DNA from: Verrucomicrobiaceae bacterium
GTDB lineage: Bacteria; Verrucomicrobiota; Verrucomicrobiia; Verrucomicrobiales; Verrucomicrobiaceae
DNA: 31,576 bases
Direction of reading: 5' to 3'
Assembly (NCBI GenBank): GCA_021151605.1
Contig: JAGKWZ010000086.1
Location: 1-31,576, forward strand
The position numbers and the translations under genes are program-made. Within the stretch, counting starts at the first letter, position 1, and each line of letters starts with the position of its first letter. The notes below the pieces were generated by a model. It saw only the letters and a list, made by a program, of their open reading frames with translations. It did no database searches and was not told where the DNA came from. Positions 1-11,100 of the stretch are shown here, in pieces.

Positions 1-37
1 CATCGGGTTCCGCATCGTGCTGGAGCGGCGGAAGTGA
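1..37 (+). CDS. C-terminal end of an unidentified protein, possibly FGE/SUMF1-like (partial)
   Basis: Frame 2 reads an open stretch from the window edge ending in IGFRIVLERRK and a TGA stop at 35-37. A terminal GFR followed by hydrophobic residues is how many formylglycine-generating-enzyme (FGE-sulfatase/SUMF1-type) domains end. That enzyme family converts a sulfatase Cys to formylglycine, and a Cys-type sulfatase lies elsewhere in this window. Only 11 codons are visible, so the family is a guess from the tail motif; that a gene ends here is somewhat more likely. It is convergent with the CHASE2 gene, whose stop lies 16 bp away. Confidence 0.3.
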   Translation, partial: IGFRIVLERRK

Positions 38-52
38 AGAAGTTGAGAGCGC

Positions 53-1318
53 TCAGTTCTCAGTGCTCGGTGTATCCGAGGGCGCGACAGTCACTTTGGT
101 AGCCGCCTTGCCGATGATCATTCCCAAGAGCGCGCCAATGGCGATGAGGGCTGCCGGGATGGTCGGTGGGCACCAGAGGAGGCTGGTTTGGAAGGCCAGG
201 AAACTGATGACCAAGGCGCAGAAGATAAAGCCGATGCCCATCCAGAAAGCGCGCCCGCGCCAGACTCGCAGGACCAGCCAGACGGCAGCCAGTGCAGCGA
301 TGCCCCAGGCGATCCATTGCTGGATTTGGGTGAGCTTTTGCAGCTTCGGGAGGCTGAGAGTTTGCGCCAGCGCCTGGGCGTGCAGGTAGGCGAGGCGCGA
401 GCTGGCATTCTCCTCGTGATCGGGGCCGATGACGATGACCCTGCCTTTGCCAAGCGCGGCTTTGTCCGCCGGGCTGAGGGCATCGGCTAGGGTGCCGGTC
501 ATTAGATCCAGGGCGTTGATGATCGGGACGCTCGTGCCGGAGTTTACGGCCAGGCTGCCATCGTTTTGCAGGGGGACAAAGGTGCCATCAGCCAGATAAG
601 CCCCCGCTCCTGGGCCGAGGCGGAGACGATGCAGGGCGTAGGGGCTGCGGGTGAGACGGGCGAAGGTTTGTGCGAGGACACTGGGGACGAGGGTGTCCTC
701 GGCGAGCAGCGCATAGGGCAGGGACCAACCTTTGGCACTTTGCCTTGCGGAAAGCAGCCCCATATCGCCCGAGGGCCGCAGCGCCGGATCAGGCGCTGTG
801 ATGAGAGCGCTGAAGGCGGGTGCGGAGCTGAGCGGTCCATCCACGCGTTGGAAGCGGGGCAGCACGTCTGTGAGATCGCCCATGAAAGGCGGGCTGGTGG
901 GGGCCGTCTCGGTGGGCTGGATTTCGATGCCTTGGACGACTTGGGGGAAAGGCAGCAGCGCCTCGGCCACGGCGGGGACGAATTCGGGAGACTGGCGGCC
1001 CCAGTTTAATGGGGTGGCGATCACTAGCGCGCGGGGCTCATAAGGCTGGAGAGCCTTGAAGAGCGTCTGCCAGTCCAGAGGCGGCGGTGGCCAGGCGGCG
1101 TATTCCCCTTTCTGCTCCTCACGGAGGGCGACGAAAGCGACCTGGTCTCCATTGCCAGCGCTGGCTGGCTGACTGAGGCGTTCGCGGGCATTGGCGGCGA
1201 GGAAATCCAGGAAAAGGTCATCCACATGCTGAAATCTACCCGCCCGCTGCTCGCGCTCCAGGTACCACGCAGCCGGGCCGAGACAGGAAAAGAGGAGGAT
1301 CAGGCGGAGCCAAGTCAT
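53..1318 (-). CDS. CHASE2-type membrane sensor protein without an effector domain
   Basis: The product is about 421 residues from the chosen start. It begins with a hydrophobic segment (TWLRLILLFSCLGPAAWYL), followed by a large extracytoplasmic region and hydrophobic helices near the C-terminus (IAWGIAALAAVWLVL, then FWMGIGFIFCALVISFLAF and IPAALIAIGALLGMIIG). This is the topology of CHASE2 sensors. Typical CHASE2 elements are visible: a beta strand like DQVAFVALREE, the WPPPPLDW segment where CHASE2 has its WPW-like motif, and GKGRVIVIGPDHE near the domain end. CHASE2 domains sense unknown extracellular signals, usually for cyclases, kinases or phosphatases; here the chain ends after the last helix, so no output domain is present. 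The frame is open to a start at 1411, but ATG 1318 sits directly before the membrane segment and downstream of a plausible promoter. Confidence 0.65.
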   Translation of the reverse strand: MTWLRLILLFSCLGPAAWYLEREQRAGRFQHVDDLFLDFLAANARERLSQPASAGNGDQVAFVALREEQKGEYAAWPPPPLDWQTLFKALQPYEPRALVIATPLNWGRQSPEFVPAVAEALLPFPQVVQGIEIQPTETAPTSPPFMGDLTDVLPRFQRVDGPLSSAPAFSALITAPDPALRPSGDMGLLSARQSAKGWSLPYALLAEDTLVPSVLAQTFARLTRSPYALHRLRLGPGAGAYLADGTFVPLQNDGSLAVNSGTSVPIINALDLMTGTLADALSPADKAALGKGRVIVIGPDHEENASSRLAYLHAQALAQTLSLPKLQKLTQIQQWIAWGIAALAAVWLVLRVWRGRAFWMGIGFIFCALVISFLAFQTSLLWCPPTIPAALIAIGALLGMIIGKAATKVTVAPSDTPSTEN

Positions 1319-1416
1319 GGGCGTATTGTGAAGCGAAGACTTGGTGGAAGCCAGCCTGGAATCAAGAAGCTGGCAAAGGGGGATGGGTTGGCCAGAGGGC
1401 TCGAATATCAAAGGAA

Positions 1417-1445
1417 GTTAAATAGTCGCAGCGAAGGCTTGTAAA
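1417..1445 (-). promoter_or_regulatory. Possible sigma-70-type promoter for the CHASE2 gene
   Basis: On the minus strand, a TTTACA -35-like box (1440-1445) and a TTTAAC -10-like box (1417-1422) are separated by exactly 17 bp. Initiation would fall near 1410, giving a leader of about 90 nt before ATG 1318 and excluding the longer start at 1411. The match is partial (5/6 and 4/6) in an AT-rich stretch, so it could be chance. Confidence 0.3.
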
Positions 1446-1465
1446 AACCATAAAAACAATTACAA
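1439..1465. promoter_or_regulatory. AT-rich intergenic inverted repeat (TTGTAA/TTACAA)
   Basis: The region between the divergent CHASE2 gene and the small secreted-protein gene (1319-1544) is AT-rich around 1412-1500. It contains TTGTAA at 1439-1444 and its exact reverse complement TTACAA at 1460-1465, with a 15-nt spacer. This could be a regulator site or a weak hairpin. I see no convincing plus-strand promoter here. Confidence 0.2.
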
Positions 1466-1544
1466 ATAGAGTAATACCTGTATTTCCATAACTAGCTTCC
1501 TCGAATCCCCACGTGCAGCGCCGCCTGCGAATCCCCTCACTGCC

Positions 1545-2141
1545 ATGAAAATGAACCGATGTGCACTCTTCGCACTGCTGCTTATCACGCCTCCCAGCTT
1601 TGCGAGCACGATCAACTGGTTCAGTGAAGTCAGTTCCATCCTGGTGACCAGCAGCAATGCAGAGTTGGACACGAGCTTCTCCTTCGAGATTGGCACCTTC
1701 CTGCCTGGATTTGTGCCGACCTTTCACAATACGAACCAGTGGGAATCGAATTGGCTGGTTTTTGATCGCGCTTTTGACCCGACTCCGGCAGATCCCAATG
1801 ATGGAGATCCTGAGGGGTGGAATACGATCGATAACTTTTTTGTCGGTGCTGCCGAGCACTTGGTGACGGGTGCTTCCGACTCAGCTTACACGACTCCTGG
1901 AGGTGTCTTCACCCAGGGGACGGTGGCTTACCTGTGGGTTTACAATTCCAAAAGCATCGTCCCAAGCAGCGAGTGGGCTCTGGTCACGGATACTTCAGCG
2001 ACGGGAGACACTGGCAATGACTGGGTCTTCCCCGACCCGAACGACCCACCCGGCACCTCCTATGAATGGAAACGCTGGCCTTTGTCGGCGGAGCCCTACG
2101 CCGGAAGCGAATCTGAATCCAGGCTTTTGATCGAACTCTGA
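1545..2141 (+). CDS. Small secreted protein of unknown function
   Basis: The product is 198 residues. It starts with a signal peptide (MKMNRCALFALLLITPPSFA, cleavage likely after residue 20) and continues as an acidic, aromatic-rich secreted domain with segments such as STINWFSEVSS, FSFEIGTFLPGFVP and TVAYLWVYNSKS. I do not recognise a named family. The general look resembles exported hypothetical proteins of Verrucomicrobia that often carry a PEP-CTERM tail, but this one ends in RLLIEL with no sorting helix. Its TGA (2139-2141) directly abuts an ATG of the giant repeat-protein gene, so the two are probably co-transcribed and may work together at the cell surface. A second in-frame ATG lies two codons downstream of the start. 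No clear ribosome binding site precedes either. Confidence 0.7.
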   Translation: MKMNRCALFALLLITPPSFASTINWFSEVSSILVTSSNAELDTSFSFEIGTFLPGFVPTFHNTNQWESNWLVFDRAFDPTPADPNDGDPEGWNTIDNFFVGAAEHLVTGASDSAYTTPGGVFTQGTVAYLWVYNSKSIVPSSEWALVTDTSATGDTGNDWVFPDPNDPPGTSYEWKRWPLSAEPYAGSESESRLLIEL

Positions 2142-5100
2142 ATGAGCGGCAAGTCTCCACCAAGTCATACAACAAAGCGGTTCCTATCTGAGATAGGCCA
2201 TGGGAGCTTAATGTCCTGGCTTGCCGCTTTGCTGATGTTGCTCACTTGTGGAGTTTATGCCCAGACGGTTGACTTTGGTGACCACAGCCTGCTTCCAAGC
2301 GCCTCCAGCACGGCGAACAGCACCCTGAGACTCGGGGCCACCGTGGATGCGGAAAACACGGCCACCACGAACCCCACTGCCACGGGAGACGACACCATCG
2401 GAACAGACGATGAGGACGGTGTGACACTGCCCGCCAGTATTGGTCAGGGGGGAGCAGGTAGTATGACCATCAATATCACCAACACGCGAGGTTCCTCCGC
2501 CTATCTGAACGTCTGGATCGACTGGAACAACAACGGCGTTCTTACCGATTCGGGTGAGCAGGTGGCGACGAACACCGCCATCGTCAATGGCACGTCAAAT
2601 TCCAACCGAACCCTCAGCTTTACAGCACCTGCGGGGGCGAGTGTGGGAAGTGTCGGCGTGCGTGTGCGGCTCACCAGCGTGACTTCCCCTGGGGCTGACG
2701 GTGCCGATGGAGTTGGGGAGGTGGAGGATCATCTGTTGAACGTAGCGGCTGGCTTTGCTTTGGTCGTGGTGAATTACAACAACAATACTATCAGCCGCTT
2801 TAATGGAGCGGATGGAGCACTTCTGACCACCTGGACTCCTACAGGGCTGAGTGCCCCCAATTATGGCTATCGCCTGAGTGACAATACTCTGCTCGTCGCC
2901 AACGGCTCGGCCAATACCATCACCAAATACAACCCCTTTACGGGCGCATTAATTAGCACCCTGGTCGCCTCAGGCAGCGGGCTCAACTTTCCTTACCAGA
3001 TGGCTGTTGGCCAGGATGGCAGCATCTATATCGCCAATCAAAACGCGGGAAATGTATTGCGATTCAACCAGACGACTGGAGCCGTGCTCGGCACTGTGCT
3101 GACTACCACAAACCCCGCTGGCTTTCTCTTTGATACAGCGGGCCAGATGTATGTGACCCAGAACACCTCTGGTGGCACCCTGCGACTATATAACTCTGCG
3201 GCTGTGTTCCAGTCGACTGTTGCTACATGGCCTGTCGGTGAGTCTCCTCGTGGTCTTGCCTGGGGTCCTGACGAGCGGCTTTACGTCAATGTGAGCTACA
3301 CAGGCGGCGGGCGTGTGGATGCCATCACCTTCCCCGCGCGCACTCGAAGTACCTTTGTGACCTTGGATTCGGGGTCAAACCCCTACACTGGCATCAAGTG
3401 GGGTCCGGATGGCAATCTCTATGTGGTGGACTACGGTGAAAATGAAATGCACGTCTATAGCAGCTCTGGAGTCCTGGTGCGGACGATCACCTCCAGCCTG
3501 AGTGGACCTCACGCGGTGGCCTTTACCGACCTTACTGCGAATACTCAGGATTACGGCGACTATACGAGCTTTGCGTCCGCCAGCAGCACCGCCACGACGA
3601 CAGTCCGACTGGGTAACGAGAGCGACACAGAAACCATTTCCCGCAATACTGCGACGGCTAACGGCGATGACATCGACGATATTGATGACGAAGATGGAGT
3701 CACTCCGCCAGCCGGCTTAGTGGCAGGCTCAACAGGCAGCGTTACAATCAAGCTGCTGAACACTTCAGGTGCTGCCGCTTATCTGAGTGGGTGGATCGAC
3801 TTTAACAATAATGGTGTGCTCACTGATTCAGGAGAGCAGATCATCGCGAATCAGACAGTGGCCACAGGCACGAACGGAACATCCTTGGCCTATACTTTCT
3901 CCATCCCAGCAGGTGCAACTGTTGGCACTGTAGGCGCTCGTTTCCGTCTCTGCTCTACCAGCGGCGTGGGACCGACTGGCAGCGCTGGCAATGGTGAAGT
4001 CGAGGACTATCTCTTCACCATCGGTGCCGCGACGACAGACTTCGGTGACTACTCCGTGTTTGGCAGCGCCAGCAGTAACGCCAATAGCACCCTGCGCCTC
4101 GGCGCTCTGGTCGACACAGAGGCCTCGGCTACGACGAATGCGACAGCTGCTGGTGATGATAATACTGGCAGCGATGACGAAGACGGCGTGACAGTGCCGA
4201 CCTCCATGATGCAGGGAGCCGCTAGCTCACTAACCGCAGTTGTCACCAACACCATTGGCACCACTGCTTACCTCAATGTCTGGATCGACTTCAACCGCAA
4301 CGGCGTGCTGACAGATTCTGGTGAGCAAGTCGCTGCGAACACGGTCATCAGCACCGGCACCTCGGCAGCGAACAGAACCGTGAGTTTCACGGTGCCTTCG
4401 GGAGCGAGCTTGGGCACCGCTGGCGTGCGTGTCCGTCTCACCTCCACAGTCAGTCCTGGCTCCACGGGCGCGAGTGGCAATGGCGAAGTGGAAGATTATG
4501 TCGTGACGCTGGCTCCCAGCCTGGGGATCGGCAACTTGGTGTGGAATGATGCCAATGAGAACGGCCTGTTTGATCCTGAAGAAAGTGGCATCAACAACGT
4601 GCTGGTGGAACTCTGGACGCCGGGGGCTGACAACGCCATCGGCGGCACGGGTGGCAATGCCGACACCAGGGTGACCTCCATGAACACCGCCGGCGGAGGT
4701 CTGTACAACTTCTCTGGCCTCCCAGCGGGCTACTATTTTGTGAAGGTGCCCACACCGCCCTTATCTCGGACGAGCATCGTTTCAGACCCGACGGACAATG
4801 GGCAGGACGGTGACAACAACGCCAGCCAGCCCGGTGGATCGGCCACGGCAGCTTTCAGTCCAGTGATTCAGCTCACCGCAGGGACGGAACCTGGCTCCAC
4901 CGGCACTGGGAACATCGACAACACGGTCGATTTCGGCTTCGCCTCGAACATTGGTTCGCCCTTCGTTTGCGATAATCGCTTCTACATCATGCAGAACGCC
5001 GAGACGAGTCCAGGCTCGAATGTGTGGGACGCTACGCTCTACTACATCGGCCCGGGCCAGACCCTGGTGCCCATTTTCATCTTCACCGGCTACAAACTCA

Positions 5101-8100
5101 ACGGTCTGGCGGCCTACGGCGGTTATCTTTACTGCGTGGACCAAAATGGCAGCAACCTCTACCGGATCAATTCCCAGGGCGTGCTGGTGGACATGGGCAT
5201 CATCGCCGGACTGCCGAACCCTGGATCAACCGCCCAGTGGTCTGGAGCTACGGCCCTGACGAACGGGCGCATGATTCTTAACCTGTGGAACATCAATCAG
5301 GCTACGACGGCGCTTTACACCATTGATCTGGCCTCGGCCACGCTGATCGGTAGCGGCGTCAACCTCACCTACTCCACCGGTGGAAACATGTCTGGAAACA
5401 TGGGGGACATCGTCTGGGACCCACTGACCAATCGAGTTTATGGCTACAACACGATCGATACGAGCAACCTCGGGCTTTTTGAGATCAATCTCACCACAGG
5501 CGTCTGCACTCGTGTTGCGGCAGCGGTGCCGGGCGCTTGGGGATCCATGGTGATCGATGCCAATGGTCTGGCCTATGGCTACGGCAGTGCAGGAGCCTCT
5601 GGCAGCCAGGACACGCTTTATGTTTTCAATCGCACCAATGGCGTGCTCAACGGTAGTATCACTGCCGTCGGCACAGGGCCGGCGGTTTCGAACTCCGACG
5701 GTGCTGCCTGCCCAGGGGCACCGCCTTCCATGAAGATCGGCAATCTGGTCTGGAACGATGTGAACAACAACGGCCTGAAGGATACCGGTGAAAACGGGAT
5801 CGACGGTGTTTCTGTTCAGCTCTTCCTCGGCGGCCAGAATCCTCTGACTGCCACAGCTGCGGCCACTGTCACCACTGCTGGAGGCGGTTTGTTTACCTTC
5901 AATAACCTCTCTCCCGGACAGTACTTCCTCTACATCCCCACACCGCCCACCGCCTTCCCACTTAGCAGCGCGGGGACAGACACGGCGGACAATGCCCAGG
6001 ACAATGATGACAACGGCATCCAGACAGCCCAGGGCCAGTCGGTGCGGAGTCCACTCGTCGCCCTCACTGCTGGCACTGAGCCGACCAATGATGGAGACAC
6101 CGACTTTAATACCGATTTGACCGTCGACTTCGGCTTCCTGGCCTGCCCAGCGATCACGGTGAATCCTGCCAGCACGACCGCTGCGACGGTGGGCTCCGCC
6201 TTTACCCAGACTTTCAGCGCCACCGGTGGCACGTCTCCCTACGTCTGGGCAGTGAGTAGTGGCGCCCTTCTCGCCGGGCTGTCTTTAAACACTAGCACTG
6301 GTGTCGTCAGCGGCACCCCGACGAGCGGTGCGGCCGCTAGCTTTACCCTGCGTGCCACCGATGCGCTTGGATGCACCGGTACCCGCCCCTACACGCTGAC
6401 TCCAGCCTGTTTGCCCATCACAGTGAGTCCAGCTAGCGCGATACAAGGGCTGGCTGGAGCTTCCTATACGCAAACTCTGACGGCCTCGGGCGGTTTGTCT
6501 CCTTACAGTGCTTGGACAGTGACCAGCGGCACGCTTCCAGCAGGATTGACTCTGAATTCGAGCACAGGCGTCATCTCCGGCACGCCGACCACAGCCACGG
6601 GACCCACCGTCAATGTCACCGTAAGTGTCACAGACTCTTATGGCTGCCAGGGCTCACAGGTGGTCGCCATCAAAATCTGCCCAGCCATTGCCATCAGCCC
6701 GACAACACTGGCTAACGGCACCGTAGGTTCTCCTTACAGCCAGGCCGTCACGGCTTCCGGTGGGGCATCACCCTACATTTACAGCGTCTGGAGTGGCTCT
6801 CTGCCAGCAGGTTTGAGCTTGGAGCCATCCACGGGCATCATTTCTGGCACCCCGACGAGCACCGCCACGGCAGCATTCATCGTGTCAGCGACGGATGCGA
6901 ATGCTTGCCTCAGCACTCGCAGCTTTTCCATCACCCCTGCACCGAACACGGACTTTGGGGACTTCAGCACCTTTGCCAGCGCCAGCAATACCAACAATGG
7001 AACCCTCCGAATGGGCTCCTCTGTGGACTACGAAGTAGCACAAACGACCAACGTCACCGCCACGGGCGATGACACGACAGGAGCGGATGACGAAGACGGA
7101 GTCACAGTGCCAACCTCGATCACCGCTGGTGCCAGTGTGACTCTGCCGGTGGTGGTCAGCAATTCGACTGGCGCGGCAGCTTCTCTCAATGCTTGGATCG
7201 ACTTCAACAACAACGGCAGCCTCGCCGACGCGGGTGAACAGATCGCCACGAATGTCTCGATCGCCAATGGAGCAAGTTCGGCCACACAGAATGTCACTTT
7301 CACCGTGCCGGTCGGCGCTTCTGTGGGCACCGGACGTGGCCTGCGTTTCCGTCTAACGAGCACTGCCTCCCCTGGCGCTACTGGTGTGGGCGGACTTGGT
7401 GAAGTGGAGGACTATGTGGTGACGATAACAGCACCGACGGAGGACTTTGGCGACTTTGATCTCTTCCCCTTAGCCAGCAGCATCGGCAATGCCGCGCTAC
7501 GGCTCGGTGCCAGCATGGATGTGGAAGGCGCGCAGACGACCAATGCCACCGCCACCGGGGATGACATTACCGGAACGGATGACGAGAATGGAGTGACGGT
7601 TCCTGCCACCATCACCCAGGGAACTGCCGGCTCACTCACGGTCAATGTGACCAACACCTTGGGTGCCATCGCCTACATGAATGCCTGGATCGACTTCAAC
7701 GGCAACGGTGTGCTGACCGATGCAGGCGAGCAGATCGCGATCAACACCTCTGTCAACACGGGCACATCGAACACCAATCTCACGGTCAATTTCACCACGG
7801 CAGCGCTGGTGAAAGTCGGAACCGTCGGCGTCCGCGTGCGTCTCACCAGCGTCCTCAGCCCAGGGCCAGACGGCAGTGATGGCACAGGGGAAGTGGAGGA
7901 CTACACCACCAGCATCGTGGCGAACACGGACTTCGGTGACCAAAGCAGCCTACCTAGCGCCAGCAGCAGGTCGAACTCGACCCTCCGATTCGGTGCCCTG
8001 GTGGACTCCGAAGGCGCACCCGTCACGAATGCGGCAGCCACAGGTGATGACCTGGATGGAAGCGATGACGAAGATGGAGTGACGGTGCCCGCCAGCATCG

Positions 8101-11100
8101 CTCAGGGAGCCGCTGGCAGCATCACGGTCAATGTCACCAACACCAGCGGCGCTGCGGCTTTCCTAAATGCCTGGATCGACTTCAATCGCAACGGAGCCCT
8201 GACCGATGCGGGAGAGCAGATCGCGGTGAACACGAGCATCGCCACAGGCACGTCGAACGCCAGTTCGACAATCACTTTCACCGCCCCCGTGGCGGCCAGC
8301 CTCGGCACCGCTGCCGTGCGTGTTCGCATCACCAGTATCACGACTCCCGGACCTGATGGCTTGGATGGCAATGGTGAGGTCGAGGATTATGTGACGGAGA
8401 TCGTGGTTCCAACGACGGACTTTGGTGACGAACTCGACTTTGCCGATGCCAGCAGCACCGCGAACAGTGCCCTGAGGCTCGGTGCCCTCGTCGATGCAGA
8501 AGGCTCCTCCACACGAAATGCTGCCGCCAGCGGAGATGACACCACGGGTAGTGATGACGAAGACGCCCTGACATTCCCATCCGTCACCGCGGGTCAGCCA
8601 GTGACGCTGCCGGTGACGGTAACAAACACGACCGGTGCGGCAGCCTTCCTGAACGCCTGGATCGATTATAATAACAACGGCGTGCTGACCGATGCAGGTG
8701 AGCAGATCGCCACGAATGTGAGCGTGGTGACAGGCACTTCGAATGGCACCATCAATCTGGACTTCACCATCCCCACCAATGCCGTCACCGCGGCGGCCAG
8801 CCTGGGCACCCGCTTCCGTCTGACCAGCACCGCCAGTCCCGGACCTACCGGCAATGTCGGCACGGGTGAGGTGGAAGATCATCCTGTGGTGATCCTGGCC
8901 CCGCTGACTGACTTCGGTGACCATAGCGGCTATGCCGATGTCTCGAATACGGCCAGCTCGAACCTGCGACTCGGCCTGCTCGTGGACACAGAATACGCCT
9001 CCACTCGCAATGCCACAGCCACAGGCGATGACATCACAGGCAACGATGACGAAGACGGCGTGACGCTTCCAGCAATGACCGCTGGAGCCCCAGCGACGAT
9101 GCCGGTGACAGTAACCAACGCGACCGGAGCGATCGGCTTCCTCAATGCCTGGATCGACTACAACAACAACGGCGTCTTCACCGACAGTGGCGAGCAGATC
9201 GCCACAAATACAAACGTTGCCACTGGCAGCACCAACTTGGTCTCCAATATCAGCCTTACCGTTCCTCCGACGGCGGTGACTGGCACCAATCTGGGCGTTC
9301 GAGTACGCATCACGGCACTCACATCGCCCGGAGCTTCCGGCGCAGGCGGAGTCGGTGAAGTGGAGGATTACCTCGTAAATATCGCCGCTCCGACGACCGA
9401 CTTCGGCGACTTTGCCACCTTTGGCAGCGCCAGCAGCACCCAGGTCAGCACCATCAGACTCGGAGCGCTCACGGACACAGAGTTTGTCGCCACGACCAAT
9501 GTCACAGCGACAGGAGATGACACGACCGGCACGGATGACGAAGACGCGATCGTCTTCCCATCCATGACGGCTGGTGCTCCAGTCACCATCCCAGTGCTGG
9601 TGACAAACACCAGCGGTGCTGCGGCGAACCTAAACCTGTGGCTCGACTACAATGGCAATGGCGTGCTGACGGATGCCGGGGAGCAGGTCGCCACGAACGT
9701 CAGCATCCCGACGGGAAGCAATAACATCACTCAAAACGTCAGCATCACTGTCCCAGCGACCGCGCTGACTGGCGTAAATCTCGGGGCTCGCGTGCGTCTG
9801 ACCTCCACGGCCACTCCCGGAGCTACGGGTGCCAGTGGCAATGGTGAGGTCGAGGACTACGTCGTGGTCATCGCCGCTCCCACGACGGACTTTGGTGACT
9901 TCAGTGGCTTTGCCGATGCCTCCCAAGGTGCCAACCCAGCGCTGCGTCTGGGTGCCAATCTGGACACCGAATTCGTCTCCACCCGCAATGCCACGGCGAC
10001 TGGTGACGACACGACGGGCACGGATGACGAAGATGGCCTCACCATCCCAGCCATGACCGCCGGGCAGTCCATCACGATCCCAGTGACGGTGACCAACAAC
10101 ACCGGCGCGAGCGGTTTCCTGAATGTCTGGATCGACTTCAACAACAACAGCGTCCTGACCGACAGTGGTGAGCAGGTCGCCACGAATCTGACGGTGGCCA
10201 CCGGCATCACCAATGGGGTGGTCAATGTGACCTTTACCGTGCCACCTGCAGCGGTCACAGGCGTAGCGGTCGGAATTCGTGCCAGGTTTTCCGCCCCCAG
10301 CGGCCTCGGCCCCGTAGGAGCAAATTCGCTGGCAGGTGAAATCGAGGACTACACCGTCACCATCGCGGCTCCGACCACGGACTTTGGTGACTTTGTCAGC
10401 TTTGGCGCGGCCAGCAGCCTTCAGGTCAGCACGATTAGACTCGGCGCTCTCACAGACACCGAATTTGCCGCCACCACGAATGCCGCAGCAACGGGTGACG
10501 ACACCACTGGCAGCGATGATGAAGACGCCGTGACCATGCCCGTGATGACGGTAAGCTCAGCCGCGACGATCCCTGTTTTGGTGACAAACACGAGTGGCGC
10601 GGCGGTCTTCCTGAACGCCTGGATCGACTACAATAACAACGGCGTGCTGACGGATGCTGGTGAGCAGATCGCCACGAATGTGAGCATCGCCACCGGCAGC
10701 AACAACATCACCCAGAACATCAACGTCACCGTGCCTGCGGGAGCTGTGACGGGTGCCAACTTAGGCGTGAGGTTCCGTCTCACCTCCACCTCCGCACCCG
10801 GACCCGCCAGTGTCAGCGGTAATGGTGAAGTGGAAGACTATGTGGTGAACATCCAGGCAGCGACGAACGACTTTGGCGACTTCGCCAGCTTTGGCAGTGC
10901 CAGCAATGCGGCGAACACGACCCTCCGCCTGGGCGCTTTGGTAGATGCTGAGGTCACTGCCACCACCAACGCCACGGCGACGGGGGATGACACCACCGGC
11001 ACTGATGACGAAGACGGCGTGACTCTGCCAGCCATGACCGCGGGTCAGACATTGACGGTTCCAGTCGTGGTCACCAACACCACTGGAGCGGCGGCTTTCC

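Noticed and set aside
1545..2300. The small secreted protein as the frameshifted N-terminus of the giant protein
   Set aside because: Both have their own signal peptides, and the giant protein starts a complete GEVED domain straight after its own.
8163..8924. Long minus-strand frames inside the giant gene (also 14634-15284)
   Set aside because: They repeat with the period of the GEVED units or mirror the propeller and have no start context; they are by-products of GC-rich repeats.
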